Shown in pieces: positions 28,575-42,200 of a stretch of DNA of 64,000 bases. A program made the position numbers and the translations under genes. Origin of the DNA: Epiperipatus broadwayi (lineage: Eukaryota; Onychophora; Udeonychophora; Euonychophora; Peripatidae); the NCBI GenBank assembly GCA_028023455.1, contig JAQFVV010006697.1, positions 246,001-310,000 on the forward strand, written 5' to 3'. The first letter of the stretch is position 1. The number at the start of each line of letters is the position of its first letter. The notes under the pieces were generated by a model. It worked only from the letters and a program-made list of their open reading frames with translations. It did no database searches and was not told the origin of the DNA.

Positions 28575-30300
28575 TTAATTCGAGTAAAGTGTTTTATTTA
28601 TCTGTTTATTTTAAATTTACAAAAATTTTTTGTTAATATTTCTACAATTCTCAAACTTCTCCGGTAAAGTGTTTTTTATTTATCTGTTTATTTTAAATTT
28701 ACAAAAAGTTTTTGTTAATATTTCTACAATTCTGAAACTTACATTGAATTACGTTTAATGTGTAAATAATTTATTCTCCGGTAAAGTGTTTTTTATTTAT
28801 CTGTTTATTTTAAATTTACAAAAACTTTTTGTTAATATTTCTACATTACGTTTTTAATGTGTAAATAATTTGAAATAATTTTTTAAATCAATTTTGCAAT
28901 ATGCAGTACGTTTTAAAAATTACCAAATGCATGTAAAAGTGCGGCATTTTCTGGATGCCATTAATACCAGATTTGCATTAGATCGCGTCTTTTTTATTTA
29001 GGTGTTTATTTAAAATTTACAAAAAGTTTTTGTTAATATTTCTACAATTCTCAAACTTATTTACAAAAAATATTTGTTAATATTTCTACAATTCTCAAAC
29101 TTACATTGAATTACGTTTAATGTGTAAATAATTTTCAATAATTTTTTAAAACAAATTTTGAATATACATTACCAAATGCATGTGATAACAAGGACGCCAT
29201 TAATGCTAGATTCGCATTAATTCGGGTAAAGTACTTTTTGTTAATATTTCTACATTACGTTTTTAATGTGTAAATAATTTGAAATAATTTTTTAAATCAA
29301 TTTTGCAATATGCAGTACGTTTTTAAAATTACCAAATGCATGTAAAAGTGCGGCGCCATTAATACCAGATTTGCATTAGATCGCGTTTTTTTTATTTAGG
29401 TGTTTATTTAAAATTTACAAAAAGTTTTTGTTAATATTTCTACAATTCTCAAACTTATTTACAAAAAATATTTGTTAATATTTCTACAATTCTCAAACTT
29501 ACATTGAATTACGTTTTAATTTTATTTTTAATTTCTGAATTATATCATACAGCTATGAGAGTAATACAATGTCTGATATACGTGTACGCTGGGCCTGCGG
29601 CCTGACAAAAACATCTGGAGGCCCCCTGCCAATTCCAGCGCTACACGCTGCTGTATTTTAAAATTGAGAATAATATTTTGACGCATGCATGTACATTTTT
29701 TTTTAGTATTTGCCTGACCTGCATCAGATATTTTTCATTTTTGAATATTTTTTAGCATGTGACCTGGATAATTCAACCAATGACGTATTATCAGTCTACA
29801 ATTGAATTATGTTTTAATTTCATTTTTAATTTCTGAATTGTATCATACAGAAAATTATTTTTCGTAATTTATTCCGGTAAACTGTTTTTTATTTATCTAT
29901 TTATTTTAAATTTACAAAATCTTTTTGTTAATATTTCTACAATTCTCAAATTATTTTTCGTAAATTCATCGTCAATTATAAAAACTTTTTGTTAATATTT
30001 CTACAATTCTCAAATTATTTTTCGTAAATTCATTGGCAATTATAAAAATGACAGGGTGCAATGCCATTAATACCAGATTTGCATTAAAATTGCGTCTTTA
30101 ACTTTTAATTTAGCTGTTTATTTAAAATTTACAAAAAATTTTTGTTAATATTTCTACAATTGAATTACATTTTAATTTAATTTTTAATTTCTGAATTGTA
30201 TCATACAGAAAATTATTTTTCGTAAATTCATCGGCAATTTTTAATTTCTGAATTATATCATACAGAAAATTATTTTTCGTAAATTCATGGGCAATTATAA
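28575..30300. repeat. Complex direct repeats inside the 2.5-kb element
   Basis: A block with AAATTTACAAAAAG, TTTTTGTTAATATTTCTACA and ATTCTCAAACTT recurs many times (for example 28612, 28696, 28814, 29015, 29410, 29910, 30125) with variable spacing and with longer higher-order units containing ACCAAATGCATGTAAAAGTG and TACCAGATTTGCATTA. A separate pair, 29550-29810 and 30305-30690, shares GAGAGTAATACAA, a G+C-rich patch and TTTGCCTGACCTGC. The arrangement is satellite-like, with nested duplications. Confidence 0.85.
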
Positions 30301-30655
30301 AAATTACAGCTATGAGAGTAATACAAGGTATAGGTGTACGCCAAGCCTAACGGCTTGTCAAAAACACAAAGGGCCCCCCGCCAACTCCAGTGCTACGCGC
30401 TGTTTTTTATAATTGAGCATAATATAGGGTGGTTTTATAAATTAGAATATAGTTTTTTCTAAATTATTTTGACACATGCATGTACATTTTTATTTTTTTT
30501 TTTTTACTATTTGCCTGACCTGCGTCAGATTTTTGCCCTTTTTTTTTTGTTTTTTATCATGTGACCTGCGTCACATTTTTTTTCTTTTTTTTATGTTTAA
30601 TTTTTTTTTAAATTTTTATATTTTTGCCATGTTTTTTTGTTTTTTACCACGTGAT

Positions 30656-30838
30656 CAACCGATGACGTATTACCCTGAAGGCATATCGGTCTAATGTTGC
30701 ATTTTTTAATGTACCATGTTCACGTGATCTGCGGACACATTTTAGCGATTACATGTGTCCGCAAATCACTTGGAGACATTATCTTAAAAATCACAAGATT
30801 AGACTGATATGCCTTCAGGGTAATATGCCATCGGTTGA
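30656..30838. repeat. Nested palindrome at the 3' end of the TIR element
   Basis: Outer arms 30656-30695 and 30799-30838 (40 bp, about four mismatches) carry CAACCGATGACG and its complement. An inner pair (GTGATCTGCGGACACAT and ATGTGTCCGCAAATCAC) forms a hairpin around TTTAGCGATTAC. The outer arm repeats the subterminal motif of the left end. Confidence 0.85.
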
Positions 30839-30868
30839 ATTATACACAAGTATCTTATTATTATTATT

Positions 30869-32036
30869 CTGCTGTCTCTTGTAGAAGTAGGATGTGTTTT
30901 TTCCTCTCTTAAAACTATTGGAATTTTTTTTTTAAGGAGCCTCTCGTTATTTATTTTATCAGCTTTTTTGAATATCAAACCGGTTTCTTCTATGTTATTA
31001 TATGGACAAAGGGCTTAAGTCAACATTAGCTTTATGGTAGACATCATTTAATTTGGAACTATGTTTATAAGATTTATACATTTTATAAATCTTTGATCAA
31101 GGATTCACATGCGCATACTTTCTGTGAAATTAATTGGATCAAAATATGTTTTTTTATTGATTTTCACTTTTTCTATTGTTCTAGTATAATTGATCTTTTG
31201 ACAACTGCAGATATACTTTGACGTCAAAATTAATTAATTGAAGTAGCTTATTTTAATGGATTTTTCAAAATGGTTTTTTTGAATGGATTGTTTACTGTGG
31301 TCTAATAGGCCTTGGGGATTTTATAAACAAATGGATTTTTTAGTGGTTTTTTTTTTTTTGAGAGAGAGATTTTACTTAGAACTAATATGCCTGGAGGATA
31401 TTATTAGTAAAGCTTATAGTTTATTTTTGGAAACTATTTTTCATTATTTTATTTTTATGGTTTATTGGTATTATAAGATTTATTGACTATTATATCGGTT
31501 TATACAAAAATCTACTATAAAGTTTTAATTTAACATTTTTTTAATTTATTTTTAAATAATTTATTCAATTTAGATAAGATTGATAAGTTATTGCTTTCAG
31601 TTACTTAGTGATTTCTTATCTTCATATAATCTAGTATTTTCCAAGTTACTTCACCTTAGGATATTTATCTTTTCTTTAAACTTGTTTGAAACATACGTTT
31701 ATATGTAAATTTGCTTATGGATATAAAGCGTATTACAGATATAATGTATACAATTGGATATTTTATTTACATATATATTACTTCACTTTTATAATATATA
31801 ATGGCACCTTTTTTATTTTTTATTTATAATATATAACAAGATTTGACAACATTTTCTATAGCTTGTCATTTGAGTTTATACAATGTTTATGGAAGACAAA
31901 AACATTTATAAGGGATTCTTTGTTAATAGAAATAACACATTTGATTTATTATATCGTTTTGAAGAAAGACTGATTAATTTTCAATTGATATAAAATGTTA
32001 TTTCATAAATAATTAAGACATAGTGATTTTGATATT
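30869..32036. other. T-rich unassigned sequence, possibly LINE P leader
   Basis: No clear ORF. ATGGCACCTTTT occurs at 31801 and again at the ORF1 start at 32769, but the earlier one is followed by an early stop. The stretch may include the 5' region of LINE family P copy 2; the true 5' end cannot be seen from a single copy. Confidence 0.35.
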
Positions 32037-32545
32037 TTTAATAATTTTATTTTGGACATTGTTTGTTTTTATATATATAGTACAGTTGAATATGTTTATA
32101 TAATTTACCTAATATATTATTGTGATGTTTAATAATCTTGTCTTGGATATTGTTTGTTTTATATATATATGCAGAAAGGAGTTTGCTATTAACTGAAAGG
32201 AGACCCTTTGATTCCTCTTGGAGGCCTTAAAGGAACCGAGCAGGGCAAATTCCTAATGTCCACTCCATACGTTCTTGTCGTTGCAGCTGTTATTACTATA
32301 TGTTTATTCATATAGTATACGAACATGGATGGGCTGCTCACCAACACGCATTAGCCAGCGTGGTGAGTTTATTGGCTTTTTACCTCTGAGTTTAAGATCA
32401 AGAAACACCATGGTCTTTCTTCTCAGTGCCTGATAAGGCAGAATGAATGTTTGTGTAAATGATAAAGATTTTTCCCAATTATACAATTATGATGATAATA
32501 GTACAATTGAATATATATTTATATAATTTACTTAATATATAATTT
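32037..32545. repeat. 91-bp tandem duplication, second unit split by an insertion
   Basis: Unit 1 (32037-32127) and unit 2 (32128-32170 plus 32501-32545) share TTAATAAT-TT, GGA(C/T)ATTGTTTGTTTT, TATATATATA, GTACA(G/A)TTGAATAT and TTTATATAATTTAC. Unit 2 is interrupted after TATATATATAT by the 330-bp RTE-derived element, so unit 1 serves as its empty site. Tandem units ahead of ORF1 could be promoter repeats of LINE P, but that is inference. Confidence 0.8.
32171..32500 (+). mobile_element. Short element made of the RTE 5' region (RIME/SINE-like)
   Basis: About 330 bp, roughly 93% identical by eye to the 5' region of the RTE element (complement of 21362-21696). It starts at GCAGAAAGGAG, four bases inside the RTE 5' end, and stops just after the RTE ORF1 start codon context (ACAATTATGA), followed by GATGATAATA like the RTE (ATG)n tail. 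Its boundaries are set by the neighbouring tandem unit, which lacks it. Ordinary LINE truncation removes 5' ends, so a 5'-only copy is unexpected. It could be a deletion derivative mobilised in trans, as trypanosomatid RIME is by ingi. A 60-codon minus-strand ORF inside it is probably a shadow. Confidence 0.8.
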
Positions 32546-34008
32546 TTGTATTTCCTTAGATTTGTTTTTTTTTCCAATTTTATTATTATTTTTTTTTGTT
32601 AAGTAACAGATATTGCCATTGTTTGTTTTATAATTAAATTATTTTGCTATAATGCATTTATTCACTTTATAATTTTTAGTTGAAGGGATATAATTGTGTA
32701 CTTAGATGGGATTTATTTATTATCCTGTATCTACTTTTTTTTTGTTTGTTTTGTTAGTTTTATTTTAGATGGCACCTTTTAAATTTCCTTGTGCTTTGTG
32801 TTTGTCTGATATTTTTGGTAGACAAAATTTTTTAAAATGCTTGGGTTTTTGTGGCCTTAGATACCATATAGTATGTTATAATTTATTTAATAAAGATACT
32901 TCCATTGATTCTATTAATAATATCTCTGAATTTTTATGTGAATACTGTAGCTCTTATTATAAGAAGGCTTCTGTTATTTTGAATTCTTATGTCTCCCAAA
33001 TTTCTACAATGTATTCATCTCTTTCTGTTTTATCTGATACTGATATAATCTCTGATTCTAGCTCAGTTTCATCTGTTTGTAAGGTCTGTTCTATTGTTAT
33101 ATTGGATCCTACTAACTGTATCAATTGTTCTGGTCAATGTCAGGGGAAGTTTCATACCTCTTGTCTTAGATTAAGTAAAGTTGATGCTGATATTTTTCAT
33201 ACTATTGGTTCTGGCTTCTATAAATGTATAGAGTGTAATAATATGTCTAAGGTATTTTTGGCAGATAATATTGCTGATAATCCTGTTTTAGATAATGAGT
33301 TTGAGATAGCTAAGTTAACTAATTATATGAATAGTAGAATTAATGGAAATAATTGTGTTAGAAATTCTATTGTAAATGAATTTGATAAAAATAAAGATTT
33401 GTTGCCCTTACATTATCTTTCTAAGATAGATGTTGACTTATCTTCTAATAATGGGAATAATTATATTGCAAACTCTACTGTAATTGAAGTTGACAAAAAT
33501 AAAATCAATAATGGAAATAATAATGTTGGAAACTCTCCTGTAAATGAATGTGATGAATATAAAACTGTTTTATTTTTAGATGATCTTTCTAATGTTGATG
33601 CTGATTTATCCCCTAATAATATTGACTTATTTCCTAATAATATTGACTTATTTCCTAAGATTGGAAATAATAGTGTTGGAAAGTTTGCTATAAATGAGTT
33701 TGACAATAATAAAGCTGTTTCATCTTTGGACTATCTTTCTAATGCAGATGTTGATATGGATTTATCCACTAATAATAATGACTTATTTCCTAAGATTGGA
33801 AATAATAATATTGGAAACTTTGCTGTTAATGAATTTGACTCTGCTAATAATGTGGAGAATATAAATAGTTTAATTGACAGTGTTATTCATGGTTCTAGCA
33901 ATTTTTCTTTTGAAATGATTTTATCTCTTCCTATTTCTTTTATATATAATTTAATAATTGAAATGTCTCATTGTTGTAAGAATTCTTCAGTGATCAAAGA
34001 TAAACTTA

Positions 34009-34329
34009 TCAATACTAATGCTATTGGTACTCAATGCATGTTATCATCTTCCGAATATCCTGATCAAATTTTTAGTTCTATTCCTGGAGATTATTCCTCT
34101 ACTATTGAAGGTGGTAACATTGTATGTTCATCTTCATCCAGTTGCCTTGAAGATCTTGGTAAAAATGTTAATACTAATGATATTGGCACTCAATGCATTT
34201 TGTCATCTTCTGAATATCCTGATCAAATTTTTAGTTCTTCCATTGCTAGGGATCATTCTTCTGCTATTGAAGATGGTAGCATTGTATGTTTATCTTCAGC
34301 CTATTGCCCTGAAGATCTTGGTGAAAATA
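34009..34329 (+). repeat. 159-bp tandem duplication inside ORF1
   Basis: Two in-frame units starting near 34009 and 34168, each encoding IGTQC(M/I)LSSSEYPDQIFSS and ending near a (C)xEDLG(K/E)N motif. The in-frame period of 53 codons indicates that the duplication arose or was kept in a coding context. Confidence 0.9.
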
Positions 34330-34376
34330 TCAAATTGGATGATTGTGTTCCTGAAGTTAATTTAGTTAGTGATGAA

Positions 34377-34755
<379 letters not shown>

Positions 34756-35080
34756 TATTTAGGAATTTGCCTCATTCCAAATTTAAAAGTAGATGTTTTT
34801 ATAACTCATCCTGGTTTGAGGTAAATTCCATTAGTGATTGCTTTCCTGATTCTGGTTTTTTTTCTCATGGTAAATTTAAATCACCAAATTTTTTTTTTTT
34901 GTGGGGAAAAGAGATAACGGAGGTTTTCCTGTTAATTTATCTTCTTTAAAGTCTGTGAAATCTAAAATACTAAATGATCCAGGTGCAGTTCCTAAAGTCA
35001 TTCCAGCTCATAATTTACAGAGTGCTTCTTTTATGGATAAAAGATATAATGGAGGTCTTCCTGTTAATTTATCTTCCCTA

Positions 35081-35540
35081 AAGTCTATTAGTCATAAAAT
35101 TCTTAATTATCCAGATATTGCTCCCAAATTCATTCCAGCTTATAGATCACATTCACTTGACACTTTCATTCAAATAGTAACAATCGGATAAATCATTCTG
35201 GATACTCTTCTTTATCTTCTAATAAAAATGACTTTTCAAGAACTAAAAAAATTAATATATCTGATGGATTTAATAAATCTAATTTTGATAATGTTTATTC
35301 TAAGTCTATTAGACATAAAATTCTTAATTATCCAGATTTTGCTCCCAAATTCATTCCAGCTTATAGATCCCATTCACTTGACTTTCATTCAAATAGTAAC
35401 TATTGGATAAATCATTCTGGATACTCCTCTTTATCTTCTAGTAAAAATGCTTTTTCAAGGACTAATAAAACTAATATATCTGATGGATTTAATAAATCTA
35501 ATTTTGCTGATGTTTATTCTAATACTAATATAACTTATAA
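35081..35540 (+). repeat. 221-bp tandem duplication in ORF1 C-terminal part
   Basis: AAGTCTATTAG-CATAAAATTC starts at 35081 and 35302. The units run through CCCAAATTCATTCCAGCTTA and AATATATCTGATGGATTTAA. The first unit has two extra bases (near 35160) that shift the frame; the second keeps it. Confidence 0.9.
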
Positions 35541-35902
35541 TAGATATTTTCTTTCTAATATGCCAGTAAATCTCAGTTCAAAAGATATTACAGTATTTCT
35601 TGAAAATAATTTACAAACTAGTATTGTTTGTCATAAAGTTAATATGAATAATTCTAAGTCTTCTTGCTTTTATGATTCTGTTTCTGCACATAAACATAAT
35701 GAAATAATATCTCCCAATTTATGGCCTTGCGGTGCTTCCATTTCTTTTTTTTTATGGATCTCTGGCTAGTTCTCTAAGGTTTTAAGAGAATTTATTTTGT
35801 TTTACTATCTATTTTATTTTATTTATTTATTTTTTCTTTATCACTTTTTTTTCTTCTCTTTTTGGTTTCATTTGTGTTGTTTCCATTATCTTTGTGGGTA
35901 AC

Positions 35903-38655
35903 ATGGTAGGCCTTTCTTGTTTTTACATGAATGTCAAAGGTATGAGAACTAAATGTGTTCAAATTAAACAATTTTTTGAAACAGAACATTTTGATCTTAT
36001 TTTACTTACAGAAACTTGGTTGAATCAACAATTTCCTGATTGTTCTTTTCTTGATGATAGATTCAGTATTTTGTGAACTGGCAGATCTATGGATAATATT
36101 TCTCGAGGTGGTGGTACTCTGATTGCTCTTCATAAAGATGTTTTTTATAAAGAACTTTCTTTTTCTTCTTCTTTTTGTGAATCTACATGGTGTGAAATTA
36201 CTCTAAATCACAATTTTAAATTTATTTTAGGTAATGTTTACCTCAAACCCACTTTGTCATTGTTGGAGTTTGATTATTTTTTGACATCACTTGAAGATTT
36301 TCTGATTGGCTATGATAATTTTATTATTACTGGGGATTTAAATATTCCAGATTTATATCAGGGTAGAATTACTACACACTTTTCTTTTTTGTCTTTTAAA
36401 GCTTCTAGAATGTTACAGTTCTGTAAATTTTTAGGACTTAAGCAATATAACCCATTTGTTAATTCCTCTCATCGTACTTTGGATTATATTTTATGTAATT
36501 CAACAGTAGTTAGTAATTTTCAAGTTGTCTCTGTTAATTTTTCTATTGATGCTCATCATCCACCTTTTGAGTTTTATATTAATGTTTGTCACTCAAAGAT
36601 TAATTTTTCTAATATGTCAAGAAAGGATTATGGGAAGGGTAATTATGTTAATTTTTGTAGAAACTTTTCTAAAGTTAATTGGAATTTTTTATATTCTTTT
36701 AATGATGTAAATCATTGCTTGGATGGGTTTTTAAAGATTCTTAATAGTTTTATTGATTTGTATATTCCCAATAAGCGACCTTTTTATAAGGGTTTTCCTC
36801 GTTGGTTTTCATGCAATCTTATTAAAATTATTAAACGGAAGTCTTATCATCGTAGACTTTATTTTCAAACACAGAATATCTTTTTTTATAATAATTTTGT
36901 TAATTTCAGAAGATTGGTGAAGCATGTTTATAAAAGACATTTGAAGAATTATATTAGAAAAATTGAGGTTAATATTTCATCTAACCCTAAAGAATTTTGG
37001 GATTTCATTAAAAAGTCTGGTTTGGGTAGAAAAAGGGTTCAAGCTACTCATGGTTTCACCTTAAGTGCAAATGACTTTTCAAAACATTTTGCTGATGTAT
37101 ATTCATCACATGATGCAATATCTTCAAATATTGCATTATTTTGTAATTCTTCAACTGTTCATTGTATGATTGACCATATTTCTAAGGATGATGTTGTTAT
37201 GGCTATTAAACAACTTAAAATTCATTCTAGTTTGGGAAATGATAATATTCCTTCATTTATTTACAAAGGGCTAGCTGAATTTATTGCAGTAACTCTTGCA
37301 TTTATTTTTAATTTATCACTGAATTCTTGTGTTTTTCCTAATGTGCTTAAGTGTGCCAAAATGGTTCCAATTTTTAAGAATGGTTCACGTGATTGTGTTA
37401 ATAACTATAGACCTATTTCTGTTTTACATACTATTGCTAGAATTTTTGAGAGGTGTGTTTATAATAAAATTATTTTAGATGTTAGTAAGCTCATATCTTC
37501 TTCACAGCATGGTTTTATACCTAATAGATCTGTAGAAACTAATTTGCTAACAATTTATGATCATATAGCTCATGCAATTGAGGACCAGCAGAGAGACTTG
37601 ATGTTATTTATTTTGATTTATCAAAAGCTTTTGATAATGTAGGCCACAGTATTCTTCTTCACAAATTATATCAAATGGGTTTTTCTACTAAGCTTGTTTA
37701 TTGGTTTCAATCCTTTCTTCATGGTCGTACTGCATATATTAAATTTAATAATACTATTTCATCTAATTTTAAATGTAATTTGGGAGTTCCTCAGGGTAGT
37801 ATTTTAGCACCTATGCTTTTTAACATTTATATGAATGACTTTAAGGATTGCTTAAAATCTTCTTATCTTTTGTGCTATGCAGATGACTGTAAAATCTTTA
37901 GAAGAATCACATCTGTGTTTGATTGCACTCTTCTTCAAAAGGATATAGATAATTTTAGTGCTTGGTGTGACCTAAATAATATGACTGTTAATTTCAGTAA
38001 ATGTTCCTTAGTCTCATATTCTAAAAAATCTGAAGTTTTGCATTTTTCTTATTTTATTAATTCTCACAAAATTGCTTCCATTGAATCCCAAAAAGATTTG
38101 GGAGTTATATTTTCTAGTAATGGATCCTTTCTTCCTCATTTGGAAATGATTATTGGTAAGGCTTTAAAAATTGTAGGTAATATTCTAAGGTTTGGTTATC
38201 ATTTCAGTAGTGATACAAAATTTAAATTATTTTTATCATTGGTTCTTCCCATCACTGAATATTGTTCAGTCATTTGGAATCCTAGCTCTAAACAGGGATG
38301 TAATTTATTACAATCAGTCTCTAATAAGTTTTCTAAATATGTTTCTTTGGGAAATAAAATTGTTGTTCATCTTTCTTCTAGAAGACAATATAGAGATCTT
38401 AAATATCTTTATAAACTTGTTAATAAAATAGTTCTTTTATCTAACACAATTTCTACTGTTATAATTAGATCTCATGTGCATGATGCTCGGTCAGCTTCTG
38501 TTTGTTACATTAAAACTTGTCATTCCAATGTTCTTAGATTTTCTCCTTTATTTAGGCTACTATCTTTATATAATCAGATTTGTAGTAATATTAATTACTT
38601 CAATTTAGATTATAATCAATTTTGTAATGTTATTAAATTTAAATGCCAGATTTGA
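35903..38655 (+). pseudogene. LINE P ORF2: endonuclease and reverse transcriptase
   Basis: ATG at 35903, 133 bp after ORF1. The APE endonuclease has YMNVKGMRTK (Asn), LLTETWLNQ (Glu), IITGDLNIPD (Asp, Asn), HRTLDYILCN and DAHHPPFEF. The RT has KNGSRDCVNNYRPISVLH, GFIPNRSVETNL, motif A (FDLSKAFDNV), GVPQGSILAPMLF and LLCYADDCKIF (YADD at 37876-37887), then a C-terminal domain ending FKCQI. Lesions: TGA at 36074-36076, plausibly a decayed CGA; a 2-bp GA duplication near 37593 (AGCAGAGAGAC versus AGCAGAGAC in copy 1); and VGH where the family has VDH. Apart from these the ORF is intact over 2.7 kb. Confidence 0.92.
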
Positions 38656-38971
38656 TTGGTTTAACTTGGTTTTGTTTATATATATATATATATTTGTTAA
38701 ATTGTTTTTTTTTATTTATTATTTTGTTATGTGTTTTATATTTATCCCTTTTATTTATTTGTTATTATTAATGTCTTAATAATAATTGTTTATATGCTGA
38801 TGTTTAATTTTACTTTAGATTTTTAAATGTGTTAATTATCTTTTATTAAAATATTGACATACTTATATTAATAATTTGTCATTTAAACTCATTTATATAT
38901 TTGTTATGGTGCAATACTGTAATTGGCTTTATGCTGTAGTTTTGTACGGTAAATAAAATGAATTGAATTGA

Positions 38972-39292
<321 letters not shown>

Positions 39293-42200
39293 GAGAAAAT
39301 ACTTATACATATTTAGGGGAATTATTATAACTTTAATACATATATACTAATACTACACATACTTATTTTTCAATATATCTTATTATTTTGGATATGCTTA
39401 ATTGATTTTTAGTAATTATCATCTATATAGAGGTGTAATAACTATTATTAGGGTGATCTCCTTCCCTGATAAGAGATTCCAAGCAATTATTCCCTGAGTT
39501 CGAATACTGTGGTACAATGTGGCTTAGAAAAGGGTGGGAATTGGATGAACTGACCCAAATTGTATCTAAGTTAATAAAAATAGGTAGAGCTAGTCTATTG
39601 GAACTAGATACAATTATAGGTTATGTATTTCATTACGTAATCACTTGCATCATATCCAAAGATCCAAGTCTGATCATAATAAGATGTGCTCCCCCTATCT
39701 CCTGTGGAATGCACCAGCCCATTACAATATTAACCCTCCATCCTATGCTTCCCAAACAAATTATGTACATAAATCAAAAGTTAAGACAAATATATTATTT
39801 TCTGACTATTGAACTGGTTAGCATGAAATTTAAATCCAAAGAAGATTACAAAGTGATTATGAAGATAATAACTTCTGGTCAAACTAGCTTTAAAATTCCC
39901 AAACAAAATATTATGAGATTAATTTAATATTTGTCAAACAAATAAATAATTAATCCAGTCTATGAAATGAATATGAGATTGGAATTATAAATTAAGTAGT
40001 AAATAAATTAGGATGTAGATAATTAAATCGATGATGAAAATAAATAAGAATTGAATAATAAAATGGAACGAGCCTAAGAGCAAAGAGAAGAGAAAGGTGT
40101 GTTAGAATTCCGAAGGATTAAGATACATGTAGACTGATTAAGATGATAATAAGATAAGAACCCGTGAAGGGTGACTTAATTATGATAATGAATTAAGATG
40201 AAATAATAATGAAAAATAAAGAAAAAATCGAGATGCTAGATGAGAACACTCATGATGGAAGATGATAACCATAACTATAAACTGATATTGTATTAAAGGA
40301 TAGTAAAATAAACTAAAATAAAATATAGATTCCGATCTTAACCAAACCAGAATATTTACCATCAAATTAAAACAAAATATAAGAAGAATTTACACGTTAC
40401 ATTATGCTGACTATAAAACAACTGTGAAAATAAACATAACTCAAATCAAAGTACAGTAAATAATTCTAAATATAAAAACTTACCATAAATTTAACATTAT
40501 ACTATGAACTACTAACTTATTCTTCTCAGGGTTCAAATAAATTAACTATTATCCTTTTTTCCAGATATACTTGGGTCAGTGAAAGAGATTTTGCCACTAC
40601 CGAACTATAACAGACAAAACTGCTTATAAACACTTAGAATTACTAAGATATCTAGATATCTCAATACCAATCAAATATGAAATTTAAGCTCTATAAAGTA
40701 CATATAAACTTTTAATCAAGCCAAGTAACTTACAACTCTCTTTTATTTAATAATTATGGTCTATGTGATCATAGATCAGTGAATGATGTATTTGATAGTT
40801 CAAAGCAATAAGCTATATCAAATTTATTGGTTTTATCTTTACTATATTATTTAAAATAATATATGCATTTCAGGTGAACAATGTTTAAATAATACAGTGA
40901 CAATGCTTTAAATGTACCTTTAAAAATAAAAGTATGCCAAATTTATTATAGTATTAATGTATAGTAAATTATACTACATTGATTAAGGATGAATTTGAAA
41001 TAAAAGGTAATGTGTGGATAGCAATAATAATAATAATGTGCATAATAATTAGCAATAAAATCACAGACAACTAGATAAAAATTTCAAAATAACAAGATTT
41101 ATTTACATTATTTACAAATTTTCTTAACATCATAAACAGTTAAGCATCTATGCCCATAAAACATATATGAAACAAGGTATATTTTCTTTCAACTACATAT
41201 ATGGGTAATAAAATACCATACTACTCTTATTAACACCATCATTGTTAATTAGGATTTTCACTATTGTATATTATAAAATAGGCATATTACACAGCTTGGC
41301 ATAAATAAGTATTACCATACAAGATAATAGTATTTTCCAAATAATAAGGGTAATTCACAAACTTAATATTTAAACTCAATGCTTGAAGCATCATTTTTCA
41401 CTATAGCTTTCTTAGTTGTATATAAGAATATGATAATGGCAATTATCATATTAAGCACAAATATAAGAATTATTCTTTGATTTAATTTGTTTATTATTAT
41501 TTAGTATATCAATTAACCATGCAGTTAGATCCTTATTATTTAACCTAAAGAAATTTCTAAATATGAATAGAGACATCAGAAGTCAGATGTATACATGATA
41601 TTAACCCTGCCTATGTCCATAAACAATCATGCTGATTATAAAAAGGCTTTACTGATCCATTGGCAAATTATTGCTTGATGATCATAAATGACAGTGTATG
41701 TGCGTATCCCCTGTTATGCTAGACATAAACTAAGTCTTATAATTATTAATAAGTTTTGTTGTTAAGTTTTATTGGCTTGTCCATAAGTTGTCAACATGGT
41801 GCTACAGCCCAACTCATATACTACTTGACTTCACTAAACATTATAGATAACAAGTATCATTGACTAACTTTATCTTATCATTGCCATACAAATTTTTGAA
41901 ATACACAAAATAACTTCACCATACCTGGTGAGAAAATCACTCCACATTCTCCTGAGGGATAAGACACTAAAAGAGGCTCTTCACAACAACATTACCTTGT
42001 TGTGTAATAATATGGCAGATTCCCATAACTTTTTCCTAGGTATAAATGTGTGGAACTTGTCTCAACACAGGGAAATAGAATAACTACCTTGAAAATAACC
42101 CTCTCTCTAGGGATTGATGATGATACATAAGCATTTTTTATTTAATGGCCTCAATAAAATAATCTGCTCATGGAATAAGTGATGGGTGAGACTATTCTCT

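Larger units (their letters stand above)
28327..30854. mobile_element. 2.5-kb terminal-inverted-repeat element, no transposase
   Basis: Ends match as inverted repeats of about 29 bp with a few mismatches: GGTACTTGTG...ATTCAACCGATGACG at 28327-28355 and its complement at 30826-30854. It sits in an ATT array that continues on both sides, so a target duplication such as TTATTATT is possible but not provable. The interior is built of direct repeats and has no transposase ORF. CpG and G+C-rich patches (29580-29655, 30325-30400) stand out from the surroundings. The superfamily is not assigned; a foldback-like or satellite-bearing non-autonomous element fits. Confidence 0.65.

Noticed and set aside
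28575-30300. CRISPR array
   Set aside because: Repeats are long, variable and unevenly spaced, spacers also repeat, and the context is eukaryotic.
31801-31840. Second start of LINE P ORF1 (ATGGCACCTTTT shared with 32769)
   Set aside because: A 12-base match only, followed by an early stop; likely chance in T-rich sequence.
32304-32486. 60-codon minus-strand ORF as a gene
   Set aside because: It lies antisense inside the RTE-derived short element; the matching region of the RTE copy is 5' leader, so it is a shadow.
39440-39510. tRNA-derived SINE head (GAGTTCGAATAC resembles a B box)
   Set aside because: No matching A box 30-50 bp upstream and no second copy seen.
39517-39927. 136-codon plus-strand ORF
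   Set aside because: No motif, no homologous copy in the window and composition typical of chance; the opposite strand gave nothing either.
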